Source: Hoeflea algicola
GTDB lineage: Bacteria; Pseudomonadota; Alphaproteobacteria; Rhizobiales; Rhizobiaceae
Direction of reading: 5' to 3'
DNA: 64,000 nt
Assembly: GCF_026619415.1 (NCBI RefSeq)
Contig: NZ_JAOVZR010000001.1
Coordinates: 4,448,501-4,512,500 of the forward strand
Under the pieces are notes generated by a model. The model was not told the DNA's origin, searched no databases, and saw only the letters and a list, made by a program, of their open reading frames with translations. Within the stretch, counting starts at the first letter, position 1. Each line of letters begins with the position of its first letter. Shown in pieces: positions 1 to 10,897 of the stretch. The position numbers and the translations under genes were made by a program.

Positions 1-830
1 TTCACGAACGGCTTTCTGATCATCGGGAGCGCCTTGAACAGCATGCCATCGGTTCGACCGCGCTCATCGCGCTAGCGAAATGTGAGCCGGATCAGATCGA
101 GGACGTCATCAAGCAATTTGATGAAGGCAAGAGCCTCAAACCTCAGGAAATCAAGGCGCTCGTTGGCGGCAAAAAGGACGAGGCTGAAGAGCTCACCGAT
201 CTCAGACAGCTGGGTGGTAGAACAGGGCTACAGAAAATGGCTGCTGCAAAGCTCAAATCGAGCACGGCAGAGTTTCACCGACTTATTGCTGCTGTCCTCG
301 CCGGATTGGAAGAGGCTGTTGCGCGTCACGAGAGCGGAAAGAGAATCGTCATGAATGCGCTGGCAGCTGATGTGGAAATCAATGCACGCCACGCATCTGA
401 TCTCTTCAAAGACGTTGTGGCACCGTTGGTGCCAGTCGAGCGTATGCCGAAAGCCAATCTTCAGCATGAGCAATTCGGACTGAAAACCGGCTGGGGCGCG
501 GTGCAGCACAGCCTCTACCGGTTGGGTGGCGTTGGGTCATGGCCAGTGCGCGATGAGATGGAAAAATGGGTCATCGAAGTTGCCCACCCGGCGTTGCGCT
601 TCGCAGTCCACGGCGAACCCTACGTGGTCAGTGCGCCTTCGGCCGCTGCGCCCCTAATGGAAGTCGCAAAAACAGAAAACGACGTCACGAAGAATGATCA
701 AATCGCGGCCGAGAAGGAAGTCAAAGCCGATGAGACCACACCAGCCATTTCGGACGACCAACAGGATGCAACGCTCAAGAGCCTTGTTGCAGCCGGCACA
801 ACAGCCACTGAAGCACGCATCTCACAGTAA
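1..830 (+). CDS. Hypothetical protein, 5'-truncated by the window edge
   Basis: An open frame (codons starting at position 3) runs from the window edge to a TAA at 830, giving 275 visible residues. The first in-frame ATG is at 237, but the frame is open and protein-like well upstream of it, so the gene very probably starts outside the window. The visible part is mostly helical and charged. The last 60 or so residues are rich in Ala, Thr, Glu and Lys and look disordered. I recognise no family. It converges on the integrase gene, with a hairpin between them, and lies on the element side of the tRNA-Gln junction. It is therefore probably cargo of the integrated element. A role in plasmid or phage DNA maintenance is possible but unsupported. 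Confidence 0.6.
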   Translation, partial: HERLSDHRERLEQHAIGSTALIALAKCEPDQIEDVIKQFDEGKSLKPQEIKALVGGKKDEAEELTDLRQLGGRTGLQKMAAAKLKSSTAEFHRLIAAVLAGLEEAVARHESGKRIVMNALAADVEINARHASDLFKDVVAPLVPVERMPKANLQHEQFGLKTGWGAVQHSLYRLGGVGSWPVRDEMEKWVIEVAHPALRFAVHGEPYVVSAPSAAAPLMEVAKTENDVTKNDQIAAEKEVKADETTPAISDDQQDATLKSLVAAGTTATEARISQ

Positions 831-885
831 GGCGGGACAGCAGGACGTCGGTTGCACCACGTCATGCCTGATCCTGACACCTGCC

Positions 886-916
886 AAAGCCCCGCTGAAT
901 CCCGCAGTGGGGCTTT
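886..916. terminator. Hairpin terminator between convergent genes
   Basis: A 12-bp stem (886-897 pairing with 905-916, one G-U pair) with a 7-nt loop sits between the stop codons of the convergent unknown gene and the integrase. The arms start with AAAG and end with CTTT, so either strand has a short U stretch. It is probably a bidirectional terminator. Confidence 0.65.
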
Positions 917-939
917 GATCTTGATGGTCACACGCCAGT

Positions 940-3000
940 TCATTGGCCCAGGCCTGTCGGCTGTTTCTTGCTCTTTCGTGTCCTGCGGGGCTGGTGCGAC
1001 ATAACCTCCGGGCGAAGTCGAATTGGAGATGCCTTGAGCTCGGATGTGGGAGTGGGAAGCTTCCCCAGGGCAGCCTGCATTAGCCTGAGGTGCGCCACTT
1101 CCGTATAGGTCCCTTCGTTCACGTCCTTGTTCACATGTCCGAGGATGTCCTTGCGGATTTCTGAACCGACGCCTGCCTGTTTCATTTCATTGTTGCACCA
1201 GTGACGGAACGAATGAAACACCTTTCGTTCCTCCTTTGCCTTTGGCAGTGCAGCCTCTTTCATCTTCCGCCAGTCATCGTGGAAGACATCGCCCATGGGA
1301 GTGGATTCTGCGACAGCCAGAAGTTCAGGAAACAGCAGTGTGTGCTTTGCCCTTCGGATTGCTTGGACATAGTCCAGGATGCCCAGACGAATGAGTTCCG
1401 GATGTAGCGGGACATGACGATTCGACGCTGGTGTCTTCAAGCCGCGCACGTCGGTGGGGGTGAGCTTTATTCCCCAAATGCCTTCAAATTCGGTGATGTC
1501 ATCAAGCTGGAGGCCGCAAATCTCTTCACGACGTGCACCATGGTAGGCTGCAATAAGTGGCACCCAATAACGTGCGTCATGAACGATGACGGCGTCATTG
1601 TAGTCATCGTTTTCGTCCAAGGTTGTGCCGGTCCAGATTGGGAGCCGGAACAAGGCCTGAAGGTCACCGGTTGTAAATGGCGGACGTTCACTCTCGGAAT
1701 TTCCACGAGCCTTGGCCCTGAGTTTGGAAATGCCATCGTAGCTCTCCCACGAATAGCCATATGCCTCGCACATGCCCGCAATATTGGCCATGTTGTTCAT
1801 GTGACGATTGATCGTCGACCTTGTCAGGCCCACTTGATCTTTTGGAAGTTTCTCTGCGCGGGCAATAATGTCGCTGACCGAGATGATATGGTCCCGGGGC
1901 GATTTGCCATAGTTTTTCGGGAACTTGAGCAGGATGTCGCGAAACTGTGCGAGGTGCTTTTGTCCGACACGGGTCGGGTTGTCGTGTCCAAGGAAGCGCT
2001 CGAACAGCTTGGCGAGTTGGATATGCTGTCTGAGTGTCTTGCTGTCCCATTCCCCGAGCGCAACCTTTGCTTCGCCGGCCGCCGTGACGATATCGATCAG
2101 GCTGCGATAGCTCTCATCCTCAATGTCGATCGTGCTGTCGAGATCATCGGCGTCGTAGCTGATATCCACCTCCGCGGTGTCTGGCGCAACGGAAATCGCC
2201 GAGGGCGGGGTAAGCGTCTTTGGTTTTTCAGCCACAGGCACGGGGGCGGGGATCGGTGGGGCAAGAGCAGGTGTGGCCGGCCGATTGGTTGCATCATCAG
2301 GAAACGATTGAGCGACCGGCCGTCGTGCCTCTTCCTGAAGGCCCGTCTGGAGGAGCAGGTCGTCGTCATGACGCATGCCAGTCCAGCGGCGATCGGCGTC
2401 GAGAAGGGCTGCAGCCATGCCGCGCAAGTAGAGCTGTTCAGCCTGCTGCACATTGACCCTTGTTTCGGGAATGCTGAACTCCGCCATCAGCCCCATGATA
2501 CGGTTGCGATTTGGTGGCATGGCTCCACTGTCTCGCAGGGTCGTGATTGTCTGCGCAACAGCTGCAATCATTTGCTCGTCGAGGTCTGCGGCCAGCATTT
2601 CGTTGCGCTCGGTCTCGCCTACCGCGGCATCCATGCCTTGGGCGGCGAAGAGGCGGTATGCCCAGCCCGTCACCAGGTCCATGGTGCGCCCGCTTTGAGC
2701 ACTGTCTCCATAAGCGAGTTCGGCCGCAGCCACACGGTCAAGCTTGGCGCTATGGGTGATAGCCACTTTGGTCAGGATACGTCGGGCGTCATCGGCAGAG
2801 ATCATGGATTGGCTCATTCCGTGTAGTAGGTGCTCGCTGGCCCTCGTGACCTCGGCGGCGACCGAACGGGCAATGTTAAGCGACGTTGTCCGCAGGCTGA
2901 CTTCAATCCTCGAACGGCAATCGGCCCGAAGCTGAACCGGCAGTCGCCGTCGCCACCAATAGACCGCTCCACGCCGAAACACATATTGCACATTACTCAT
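940..3000 (-). CDS. Tyrosine recombinase / integrase with DUF6538-like N-terminus
   Basis: A site-specific recombinase that would catalyse integration and excision of the element it sits on. The protein has 686 residues from the chosen start. The N-terminus (YVFRRGAVYWWRRRLP) matches the DUF6538 arm-binding type of integrase. The middle is a long variable segment with a Pro/Ala-rich stretch. The C-terminal catalytic domain carries the full set: R490 (HGARREE), H596 and R599 (HSFRH), H622 (LGH) and nucleophile Y632. An ATG 19 codons upstream (3057) exists, but the ATG at 3000 has a strong GGAGG at proper spacing. It is longer than the usual 400-residue phage integrase, as is normal for DUF6538 proteins. 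It is adjacent to tRNA-Gln, the likely attachment site. Confidence 0.9.
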   Translation of the reverse strand: MSNVQYVFRRGAVYWWRRRLPVQLRADCRSRIEVSLRTTSLNIARSVAAEVTRASEHLLHGMSQSMISADDARRILTKVAITHSAKLDRVAAAELAYGDSAQSGRTMDLVTGWAYRLFAAQGMDAAVGETERNEMLAADLDEQMIAAVAQTITTLRDSGAMPPNRNRIMGLMAEFSIPETRVNVQQAEQLYLRGMAAALLDADRRWTGMRHDDDLLLQTGLQEEARRPVAQSFPDDATNRPATPALAPPIPAPVPVAEKPKTLTPPSAISVAPDTAEVDISYDADDLDSTIDIEDESYRSLIDIVTAAGEAKVALGEWDSKTLRQHIQLAKLFERFLGHDNPTRVGQKHLAQFRDILLKFPKNYGKSPRDHIISVSDIIARAEKLPKDQVGLTRSTINRHMNNMANIAGMCEAYGYSWESYDGISKLRAKARGNSESERPPFTTGDLQALFRLPIWTGTTLDENDDYNDAVIVHDARYWVPLIAAYHGARREEICGLQLDDITEFEGIWGIKLTPTDVRGLKTPASNRHVPLHPELIRLGILDYVQAIRRAKHTLLFPELLAVAESTPMGDVFHDDWRKMKEAALPKAKEERKVFHSFRHWCNNEMKQAGVGSEIRKDILGHVNKDVNEGTYTEVAHLRLMQAALGKLPTPTSELKASPIRLRPEVMSHQPRRTRKSKKQPTGLGQ

Positions 3001-3048
3001 GCCAACCTCCGTTTGGAGGTGACGGATTCTCCAGCTTTTCCGTCCGTT

Positions 3049-3092
3049 GGACACCAATGTAAGACACGCGTGGGGGACACCCGTGTAAGACA
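3049..3092. repeat. Two 18-bp direct repeats upstream of the integrase
   Basis: Copies at 3049-3066 (GGACACCAATGTAAGACA) and 3075-3092 (GGACACCCGTGTAAGACA) agree at 16 of 18 positions and start 26 bp apart. The second is followed directly by the palindrome ACAGTACTGT overlapping its end (3091-3100). The position between the integrase start and the tRNA attachment site fits recombinase arm-type binding sites or an autoregulatory operator. Function is inferred. Confidence 0.5.
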
Positions 3093-3179
3093 GTACTGTC
3101 CACCAGACGACAAAATCTATCCCCAGCTAACGAAAAAACGCTGGAAAATCAATCTTGTTCAGAGCTTGAAGAGGTCGAT

Positions 3180-3253
3180 TGGCTGGGGAACCTGGATTCG
3201 AACCAGGACTAACAGAGTCAGAGTCTGCGGGTCTACCGTTAACCTATTCCCCA
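3180..3253 (-). tRNA. tRNA-Gln (anticodon CUG), likely integration site
   Basis: A 74-nt cloverleaf read on the minus strand. The 7-bp acceptor stem (TGGGGAA with TTCCCCA) is followed by discriminator G and an encoded CCA. The T loop has the standard GGTTCGAATCC. The anticodon loop CTCTGAC gives anticodon CTG, which reads CAG (Gln). The 3' end points at the integrase gene 180 bp away. This is the usual geometry for an integrative element that uses the tRNA 3' end as attB and restores the gene on insertion. The second att copy would be left of the window. Confidence 0.93.
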
Positions 3254-3290
3254 ATAGGAGCGGACCGAGAAACCTCGACCAGCGCGGCGG

Positions 3291-3319
3291 CTTATACCCA
3301 ATATTGAATGGCGATGCAA
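3291..3319 (-). promoter_or_regulatory. Promoter of tRNA-Gln
   Basis: On the minus strand, TTGCAT (3319-3314) and TATAAG (3296-3291) are separated by exactly 17 bp. This predicts transcription start near 3284, about 30 nt before the mature tRNA 5' end. Confidence 0.55.
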
Positions 3320-3525
3320 ACGCTGATTGCCAAGTTTTTGTCATTCGTTGGCGAAGCCGTCTGAGCTGCGGCGGCCATCGCTGTCGAACGCCTTTACGCG
3401 CACGCGCGGTCGGTCTGCTCAAAAAAGGCTTTTGCGTTCTCTATCCGGCTTTGCTAATCTTTGCCCAACACAAATCGTGACGCGCGGTGCGGGCTCCATG
3501 CCCGCCGCGCACGACAGGACAGACC

Positions 3526-5133
3526 GTGAAAGACCTTCGGGACGGCGTAACGCCAAACGCGGGGGTATCGCTGGCAGATGACAGGTCGTCCGGACGCGCC
3601 ACAGAGGCAGCGTCGGATGGCATGGAACAAGGACGCGGGAATTCCGCGACCTCGGGCTCGAACCCCGGCGTTTCGGCGCCGGCACGGGCAGCCGCCAGCG
3701 AATCCGCCGATAATTCCAGCCGCACCGAACCGGTCGGACGCCGAAGGCGTCGCCGTCGCAAATCCGCGCAGAAATCGGCCCAGAGTACGCCTCACCAAGG
3801 CAAGCGTGAAGGCACGGCAGAGGCTACGGCCGGGTCCGGTGCACAGTCACCTCCACCCACGCCCGGCACGTCTGCTGCCGGTGGCCGCGTTTCTGAAAAG
3901 AAGAAGGGCCGTCGCCGCCGTCGCAAATCGGGTCGGGCCATTCAGGGCCGCCCGCTGGCCACACAAAAAGCCACCGACCGGGCCGAGCGCCATGACGCGC
4001 AGTCGGGTTCCATGCAACTCCCTGGGCAGGCAGGGGATGCCCAGGCACACGGCCAGCCGTCTGATTCGGAGGCATCCGCGCCGCGCAGGCAGGCTGATGA
4101 TCTCTATGCCGCGCTCGATCTGGGCACCAACAACTGCCGCCTGCTGATTGCGCAACCGACACGCCCGGGCCAGTTCCGCGTGGTTGACGCCTTTTCGCGC
4201 ATCGTCAGGCTGGGCGAGGGACTCGACGCCACCGGTGCGCTGTCCAATGATGCCATGGAACGTGCTGTGGAGGCATTGAAGGTCTGCGCCAGCAAGCTGA
4301 AGAATCGCCCGGTACGGCGCCACCGGCTGATTGCCACCGAGGCCTGCCGTTCGGCGCGCAATGGCCAGGAATTTCTGGACCGGGTGCTGCGCGAAACTGG
4401 CCTGGAGCTCGAGATCGTCACCCGCGAGACCGAAGCGCGGCTGGCAGTTGCCGGCTGCTCGTCGCTGGTCGGCCGGGATACCGATGGTCTGGTACTGTTT
4501 GACATCGGCGGTGGTTCCTCGGAGATCGCAATGATCGATCTGACCGAAAACCGTTCCAACCGGCTCGCCAATCATATCAAGGCCTGGACCTCGTTGCCGG
4601 TCGGGGTGGTCACCCTGTCCGAACGACATGGCGGGTGCCTGGTCACGCCAGCGGTATTCGAGGCGATGGTCGCGGAAGTGGACGGGATGCTCGACGCTTT
4701 CACGCCGCCAACGTTGCCGGCGTTTTCCGGCCTCGATGTCAGCCGCATGCATCTGCTTGGCACCTCCGGAACGGTGACCACGTTGGCCGGCTTGCATCTC
4801 GACCTGCCGCGCTATGACCGCCGTCGGGTCGATGGGCTGTGGATGTCGAATGCCGAGGTCGACCTGATGCTCGACAAGCTGCTGTCGTGGGATTTCGCGG
4901 CACGTGCCGCCAATCCCTGCATTGGCGCCGACCGCGCAGATCTGGTACTAGCCGGTTGCGCCATTTTGCAATCGATCCGCAAACGCTGGCCTTCCGAGCG
5001 GATGCGGGTTGCCGATCGCGGGCTTCGCGAAGGCCTGCTCAATGAGATGATGGCTGCCGACGGCGCCTGGCGTGGCCGTGGCCGCAACAATCGCTACAGG
5101 CATCCGCGCTCCAATCAGGGAACAACATCATGA
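3526..5133 (+). CDS. Ppx/GppA family phosphatase with long basic N-terminal extension
   Basis: Exopolyphosphatase / guanosine pentaphosphatase family protein of about 535 residues. The conserved domain begins near residue 190 with the phosphate-binding loop [14 protein letters not shown]. It continues with [18 protein letters not shown] and the second phosphate loop [12 protein letters not shown]. The first 190 or so residues are low complexity and contain two Arg clusters ending RRKS and RRKSG, suggesting a disordered RNA-binding or poly-anion-binding tail. The GTG at 3526 with AGGA upstream is preferred. GTG 3487 and ATG 3622 are alternatives, since the tail gives little conservation to decide. 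It overlaps rlmE by 4 bp (ATGA), so the two are co-transcribed. It cannot be called ppx rather than gppA from sequence alone. Confidence 0.85.
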   Translation: MKDLRDGVTPNAGVSLADDRSSGRATEAASDGMEQGRGNSATSGSNPGVSAPARAAASESADNSSRTEPVGRRRRRRRKSAQKSAQSTPHQGKREGTAEATAGSGAQSPPPTPGTSAAGGRVSEKKKGRRRRRKSGRAIQGRPLATQKATDRAERHDAQSGSMQLPGQAGDAQAHGQPSDSEASAPRRQADDLYAALDLGTNNCRLLIAQPTRPGQFRVVDAFSRIVRLGEGLDATGALSNDAMERAVEALKVCASKLKNRPVRRHRLIATEACRSARNGQEFLDRVLRETGLELEIVTRETEARLAVAGCSSLVGRDTDGLVLFDIGGGSSEIAMIDLTENRSNRLANHIKAWTSLPVGVVTLSERHGGCLVTPAVFEAMVAEVDGMLDAFTPPTLPAFSGLDVSRMHLLGTSGTVTTLAGLHLDLPRYDRRRVDGLWMSNAEVDLMLDKLLSWDFAARAANPCIGADRADLVLAGCAILQSIRKRWPSERMRVADRGLREGLLNEMMAADGAWRGRGRNNRYRHPRSNQGTTS

Positions 5134-5900
5134 CCCGTCCGCCCTCCGGCCCGACCGGCCGCAAACTCGGACAGAAGGTCAAGAAGGGCAAGCTCAAGTC
5201 CTCCTCCAGACGCTGGATCGAGCGACACCTCAATGACCCCTATGTGCAGCAGGCCAAGCAGGAAGGCTACCGTTCGCGCGCCGTCTACAAGCTTCTCGAA
5301 ATCGACGCCAAGCACAAGATTCTCGACAACGCCAAGCGCATCATCGATCTCGGCGCCGCGCCGGGCGGCTGGTCTCAGATTTCGGCTCAGGTCACCGATT
5401 CCTCCGACGCGGATCCGAAAGTGGTCGCCATCGACTTTCTTGAAATGGACGGGCTTGCCGGGGTCAAGTTCCTGCAGATGGACTTCCTCGACGATCAGGC
5501 GCCCGAAGCCCTGATGGCGGCACTCGGCGGCGCGCCCGATGTGGTGCTGTCGGATATGGCCGCGCCCACCACCGGTCATCGTCGCACCGATCATCTCAGG
5601 ACCATGCATCTGTGCGAGGTTGCGGCTCATTTCGCCATCGAGGTTCTTACCCCGGGCGGGCATTTTCTCGCCAAGACCTTTCAGGGGGGCGCCGAGAATG
5701 ACCTGCTTGTCACGCTCAAGAAGAATTTTAAATCGGTCATTCACATCAAGCCGCCATCCTCGCGGGCGGAATCGGTGGAGATGTTCGTGCTCGCCAAGGG
5801 CTTCAAGGGTCGCCGTGTTGCGGCGCCCGACCACGGTTTTGATGATGTCGAATCGGTGACGGGTACTCCCAATGCCAAGGAGGCTGGTGGCGAAGACTAG
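5130..5900 (+). CDS. rlmE: 23S rRNA (uridine-2552-2'-O)-methyltransferase RlmE (FtsJ/RrmJ)
   Basis: Methylates the 2'-O of U2552 in the A loop of 23S rRNA late in 50S assembly, using S-adenosylmethionine. The protein has 256 residues. The SAM motif is [13 protein letters not shown]. The K-D-K-E catalytic tetrad of the family can be placed at [29 protein letters not shown] and SRAESVEMF. The first 40 residues are Lys/Arg-rich, as in other rhizobial homologues. The ATG overlaps the upstream phosphatase stop by 4 bp, indicating translational coupling. Confidence 0.95.
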   Translation: MTRPPSGPTGRKLGQKVKKGKLKSSSRRWIERHLNDPYVQQAKQEGYRSRAVYKLLEIDAKHKILDNAKRIIDLGAAPGGWSQISAQVTDSSDADPKVVAIDFLEMDGLAGVKFLQMDFLDDQAPEALMAALGGAPDVVLSDMAAPTTGHRRTDHLRTMHLCEVAAHFAIEVLTPGGHFLAKTFQGGAENDLLVTLKKNFKSVIHIKPPSSRAESVEMFVLAKGFKGRRVAAPDHGFDDVESVTGTPNAKEAGGED

Positions 5901-6011
5901 GCGATTGTGCCTAGCTGCAAACACATTGTTCAATGGCAAATAACGCATCCGTGTCTTGCCCTGACGAGTGAATGCGCCAATTCTCTTCTGCGACAACCTT
6001 GGAGAGAGCCC

Positions 6012-6791
6012 ATGACATTGACCAGACGCACGTTCATTCACACAGCGGCGGCCGTTTCCGGCGCTGTCCTGATCCTGCCCTACAGCGCCCGCGCTGCAAC
6101 CGGGGACAGTGATATGTTTGCTACCGGTGCCGGCGACATCACTGTTCATCCGGTCGCGCATGCATCTTTCGTTCTCGAAACACCGCTTGGGGTGATCTAT
6201 GGCGATCCGGTCGGCGATGCCGAACAATATGCCGATCTGCCTCGACCCGATCTGATCCTTATTACCCATGAACACGGCGACCACTTTAACGTCGACACGC
6301 TGAATGCGCTGCTCGGCGAAAGCACCGATCTGATCACCAATCCTGCCGTCCATGCCATGTTGCCCGAGGCGATGCAGGCCAAGGCGACACAGATCGGCAA
6401 TGGCGATTCCACCGATTGGAAAGGGCTGAAAATCGACGCCATCGCCGCTTATAACACTACCGAGGAGCGCAAGAATTTCCATCCTGAGGGGCGCGACAAC
6501 GGGTATGTTCTGAGCTTTGAAGGCTTCCGCATCTACATTTCTGGCGACACCGAGGATACGCCGGAAATGAAGGCGCTCGAAAACATCGATCTTGCTTTCC
6601 TGTGTATGAATCTGCCTTTTACGATGAACATCACCCAGGCAGCGGGCGCCGTCAGTGCCTTCAAGCCCAAGGTCGTCTATCCCTATCACTACCGGGGCCG
6701 TGATGGCGGAACTCAGGACCCTGCCGAATTCGCCAAGCTTGTCGGCGATGCGGCCGAGGTGAAAATGGGTGAGTGGTACAGCCCCGCCTGA
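6012..6791 (+). CDS. Metallo-beta-lactamase-fold hydrolase with Tat signal
   Basis: A 259-residue protein. The N-terminus has a twin-arginine signal (TRRTFIHTAAAVSG) followed by a hydrophobic stretch and an Ala-Arg-Ala cleavage-like site, so it should be exported folded to the periplasm. The zinc-binding motif ITHEHGDHFN is present, with a later SGDTEDTPEM strand and a C-terminal YPYHYRG His motif, as in UPF0173/UlaG-like proteins. Substrate is unknown. The ATG at 6012 is preceded by GGAGAGAG. An in-frame extension up to 5907 lacks a ribosome site and would hide the signal peptide. Confidence 0.85.
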   Translation: MTLTRRTFIHTAAAVSGAVLILPYSARAATGDSDMFATGAGDITVHPVAHASFVLETPLGVIYGDPVGDAEQYADLPRPDLILITHEHGDHFNVDTLNALLGESTDLITNPAVHAMLPEAMQAKATQIGNGDSTDWKGLKIDAIAAYNTTEERKNFHPEGRDNGYVLSFEGFRIYISGDTEDTPEMKALENIDLAFLCMNLPFTMNITQAAGAVSAFKPKVVYPYHYRGRDGGTQDPAEFAKLVGDAAEVKMGEWYSPA

Positions 6792-6803
6792 TTTGATTCT
6801 CTT

Positions 6804-6838
6804 CCGGCGCACTGGGGGCATGTTCCGCAGTGCGCCGG
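6804..6838 (+). terminator. Hairpin downstream of the MBL-fold gene
   Basis: A perfect 11-bp GC-rich stem (6804-6814 with 6828-6838) and a 13-nt loop lie 12 bp after the stop codon. There is no clear U tract, so it may be an RNA-end-stabilising hairpin rather than a full intrinsic terminator. Confidence 0.5.
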
Positions 6839-6960
6839 GCCTGCGTTTGCACCGGAGAGGGGGTCGACACTTCGTCGCAGCCTGAATTTTTCGGTTTGCT
6901 GTTTCGAATTGACCTTTCACAGCCTCCGCTTGCGTGGTACCTGCCACTGCCAACGCATAG

Positions 6961-8519
<1,559 letters not shown>

Positions 8520-8520
<1 letters not shown>

Positions 8521-9122
8521 TGAAACGGACCTGGCCGGGCTGGATACTGTGCGTGCTCACGGTCGCGTTGCTGGCCTATATGGCAACGGTTCAGGGTCCG
8601 GAGATCAGCGCCAGCATCGGCGGACTCTATCTGCCCGACGCTGTGCCGCTGGGGTATGGTACGGAGGCTGCTGCGGCGCTGCATCAGGCTTTTGTCAGCG
8701 AAGCTGCTAAGGCGCAGGCCACAGGTCTCCGCAGTGCGTCGGCAGCCTATGTGGCAATGCATGCCGGGTCGGATCTTCTGTTTCCACCGATGCTGGCGGC
8801 AAGCCTTGCATTTGCCGGGTTCGCTGCGCTCAATTCGCGCCGTAATCAGGCCGGCAGCCCGCTCTCGGCGCGGATCGGATTGGGTCTGGTTCTGGCCCTG
8901 GCGTTCGCCTATCTCGGCTGCGATTATGTCGAGAATGCCGTGGCTGATGCAATGTTCGGCCTACCGTCGCTAAGCCGTGCGTTCAACGCCCAGTTGGTGC
9001 CTGTGTTGCGGGGGCTGACGGCGGCAAAGTTCCTTACCGGCGCCCTTGCTCTGATGCTGATTGTTGCATTGTGGATCGGTCGCTGGCGCGCCGGGCGCAA
9101 GCCGGCCGGCGAGACTGTCTGA
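8520..9122 (+). CDS. Hypothetical membrane protein
   Basis: A protein of about 200 residues with a membrane segment near residues 8-25, one near 85-105, one near 118-140 and one near 165-190, ending in a basic tail (RWRAGRKPAG). No family recognised. The start ATG shares a base with the guaB stop (TGATG), and a GTG two codons earlier is possible. It is therefore probably translated from the guaB transcript by re-initiation. The long loop after the first segment would be periplasmic. Confidence 0.65.
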
Positions 9123-9129
9123 AAGCGCG

Positions 9130-10155
9130 TTACAGATAAAGCGGGGCAAACCCCGACTGCAAAGAATCCTTGGCCGTGCGGGTCATGTGTTCCGCATAGC
9201 CCGGATGCAGGCGGTTCTCCTGCCCGGATGCGGCATCGGAATCGGATTCATCCGGCTCGCTGGTGTCAGCAGGTGTTTCGTCCCTGGCAGCCGCGGCGGC
9301 GGATTGCTCGGCGGCAGGTATTGGCACCGCTTCTTGCTGCTTGGTCTCGTCAGCGCTCTCGATGTCGGAACTGACCTTCGTCAAGGTTTCGAACGCCTTG
9401 GCAGTGTCGATATCGGCTTCATCCTCCGCCTTGGTTTCCGCGTCGATTTCGTCATAGGGCTTCTTATCGGCGATATCCTGCTTGGTTTCCGCAACCGAAC
9501 GCAGTCCCTTGATGGCGTCTTCCAGCCGTTGCGAGACTTTGGAGCCGTGCTGACCTGCGAGCGCTTCAGAGATGACGTCGCGGACTTTCTGATTTTTCGA
9601 CCCTTCGGGATCAAGGAACGACTTGACCAGATCGGCCACGGTCATTCCCTTCAGGTCAAAGCCGATCATCTGCTCGAGATAGTTCTCAAGCTTTTTGCTC
9701 CGCGACAGTTCGTCGAGGTTGAAATTGAGCGAGATCTTCAGCGCCAGCCCCCGGGCGCTGTCGCCAGTATTATTAAAACCGCCCAGCGCAGCGCCCAGAC
9801 TTTCCCTCTTGCCCTGATCCATTGACGCCAGATGCCGGGACAGTTCCGTAGTGGTATCGGGCGCTTCGCCTGCTGCTGCGGCGTCGTCCTGCGCTGAAAT
9901 CTGCTTGTTCAGATAGGTGGCCAGATAGCCAAAAAGCTTGACCTGAACTTCGGTCACACTCATGTGGTCGCCAAAATAATAGTCGTTGAGCTTTTCGGTT
10001 GTCTGTGGCGAATTGGCGGACGCAACCCGGACGTTGGGGATCAGGTTGCTGTCGGTCTCGCGGGCACTTTGCTGTGCGTCAGCCTGCTGGCTGACGATCG
10101 ACTGCATGATTGAAAGTGCTGGGCTTAGAGCCGAGTTTGAGGCGGGCATCCACAT
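9130..10155 (-). CDS. Hypothetical protein, acidic C-terminus
   Basis: A 341-residue soluble protein. Residues 50-210 look folded and helical (for example YYFGDHMSVTEVQVKLFGYL and a leucine-patterned segment around LNFNLDELSRSKKLENYLEQ). Residues 230-310 are strongly acidic and rich in Ala, Glu and Asp and are probably disordered. No signal peptide or transmembrane segment. No domain recognised. It converges on the membrane-protein gene with only 7 bp between stops. The start is supported by GAG 9 bp upstream; Met3 or Met17 are alternatives. Confidence 0.6.
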   Translation of the reverse strand: MWMPASNSALSPALSIMQSIVSQQADAQQSARETDSNLIPNVRVASANSPQTTEKLNDYYFGDHMSVTEVQVKLFGYLATYLNKQISAQDDAAAAGEAPDTTTELSRHLASMDQGKRESLGAALGGFNNTGDSARGLALKISLNFNLDELSRSKKLENYLEQMIGFDLKGMTVADLVKSFLDPEGSKNQKVRDVISEALAGQHGSKVSQRLEDAIKGLRSVAETKQDIADKKPYDEIDAETKAEDEADIDTAKAFETLTKVSSDIESADETKQQEAVPIPAAEQSAAAAARDETPADTSEPDESDSDAASGQENRLHPGYAEHMTRTAKDSLQSGFAPLYL

Positions 10156-10436
10156 TTGAAAGTCTCATGCAGCGGTCTACGGGTACGGCGACGAAAATTG
10201 CAACCGAAGGTAACGCGGGATTGGTTAACAGGACATTGACGATCTTGTCCGGCAAGCCGCACCCATGGCGATCCCGGTAGAAGGCGTAAACACTGGCTAT
10301 TGCATGTTGGCGCCAATTATCGTCCCTTAAGCGCAATTGCGGGTGGTTGCGCCAGTCCGCTCATTGAATTTGGCAGCTTGAGCTAACGACACGCCCCGAT
10401 AAAATTGTCGGCGCGATTGACCTGCAGGGAGCCGGC

Positions 10437-10850
10437 ATGACCCAATCCACCGCAATTTTCTGGCCGGTATTGGCCCAGGTGCTGCTGACCTACGCCATTT
10501 ATATGCTGGTATCGGCACGCCGTATCGGTGCGGTGAAGGCCGGCAATGCCCGGCCGTCGGATTTTAGAATTCCAGCCGTCGAGCCAGCGCCAAGTGCGGC
10601 TGTGGTGCGCAATCTCTCCAACCAATTCGAGCTCCCGGTACTGTTCTACGCAGCCTGCCTGTCGCTCTATGTCACCGGCGCGGCTGACACCGCGGCAGTG
10701 GTCGCCTCATGGATGTTTGTGCTTGCTCGCATCGCCCATAGCTATGTGCATGTCACATCCAACCGGTTACGCATCCGCCGACCGTTGTTCATCTTGAGTC
10801 TGGTGATCAATCTGGTGCAATGGCTGCTGCTTGCCTTCCACATCGCCTGA
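10437..10850 (+). CDS. MAPEG family membrane protein
   Basis: A 137-residue protein with four hydrophobic segments. It carries the MAPEG hallmark pattern of an Asn-Gln-Phe-Glu motif at the start of helix 2 (NLSNQFELPVLFY) and an Arg-Ile-Ala-His motif in helix 3 (LARIAHSYVH). MAPEG proteins are membrane glutathione-dependent enzymes or relatives, but the substrate of this branch is unknown. AGGGAG precedes the ATG. It converges on oxyR. Confidence 0.85.
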   Translation: MTQSTAIFWPVLAQVLLTYAIYMLVSARRIGAVKAGNARPSDFRIPAVEPAPSAAVVRNLSNQFELPVLFYAACLSLYVTGAADTAAVVASWMFVLARIAHSYVHVTSNRLRIRRPLFILSLVINLVQWLLLAFHIA

Positions 10851-10897
10851 TTTCTCGTGGGTCAGATCATTTGCCGGATTGATCTTCTGTGCGCGCG

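Noticed and set aside
1414..2826. 470-codon plus-strand ORF
   Set aside because: Lies fully antisense to the integrase; amino-acid use is unnatural and it has no ribosome site. A shadow of the GC-biased codons.
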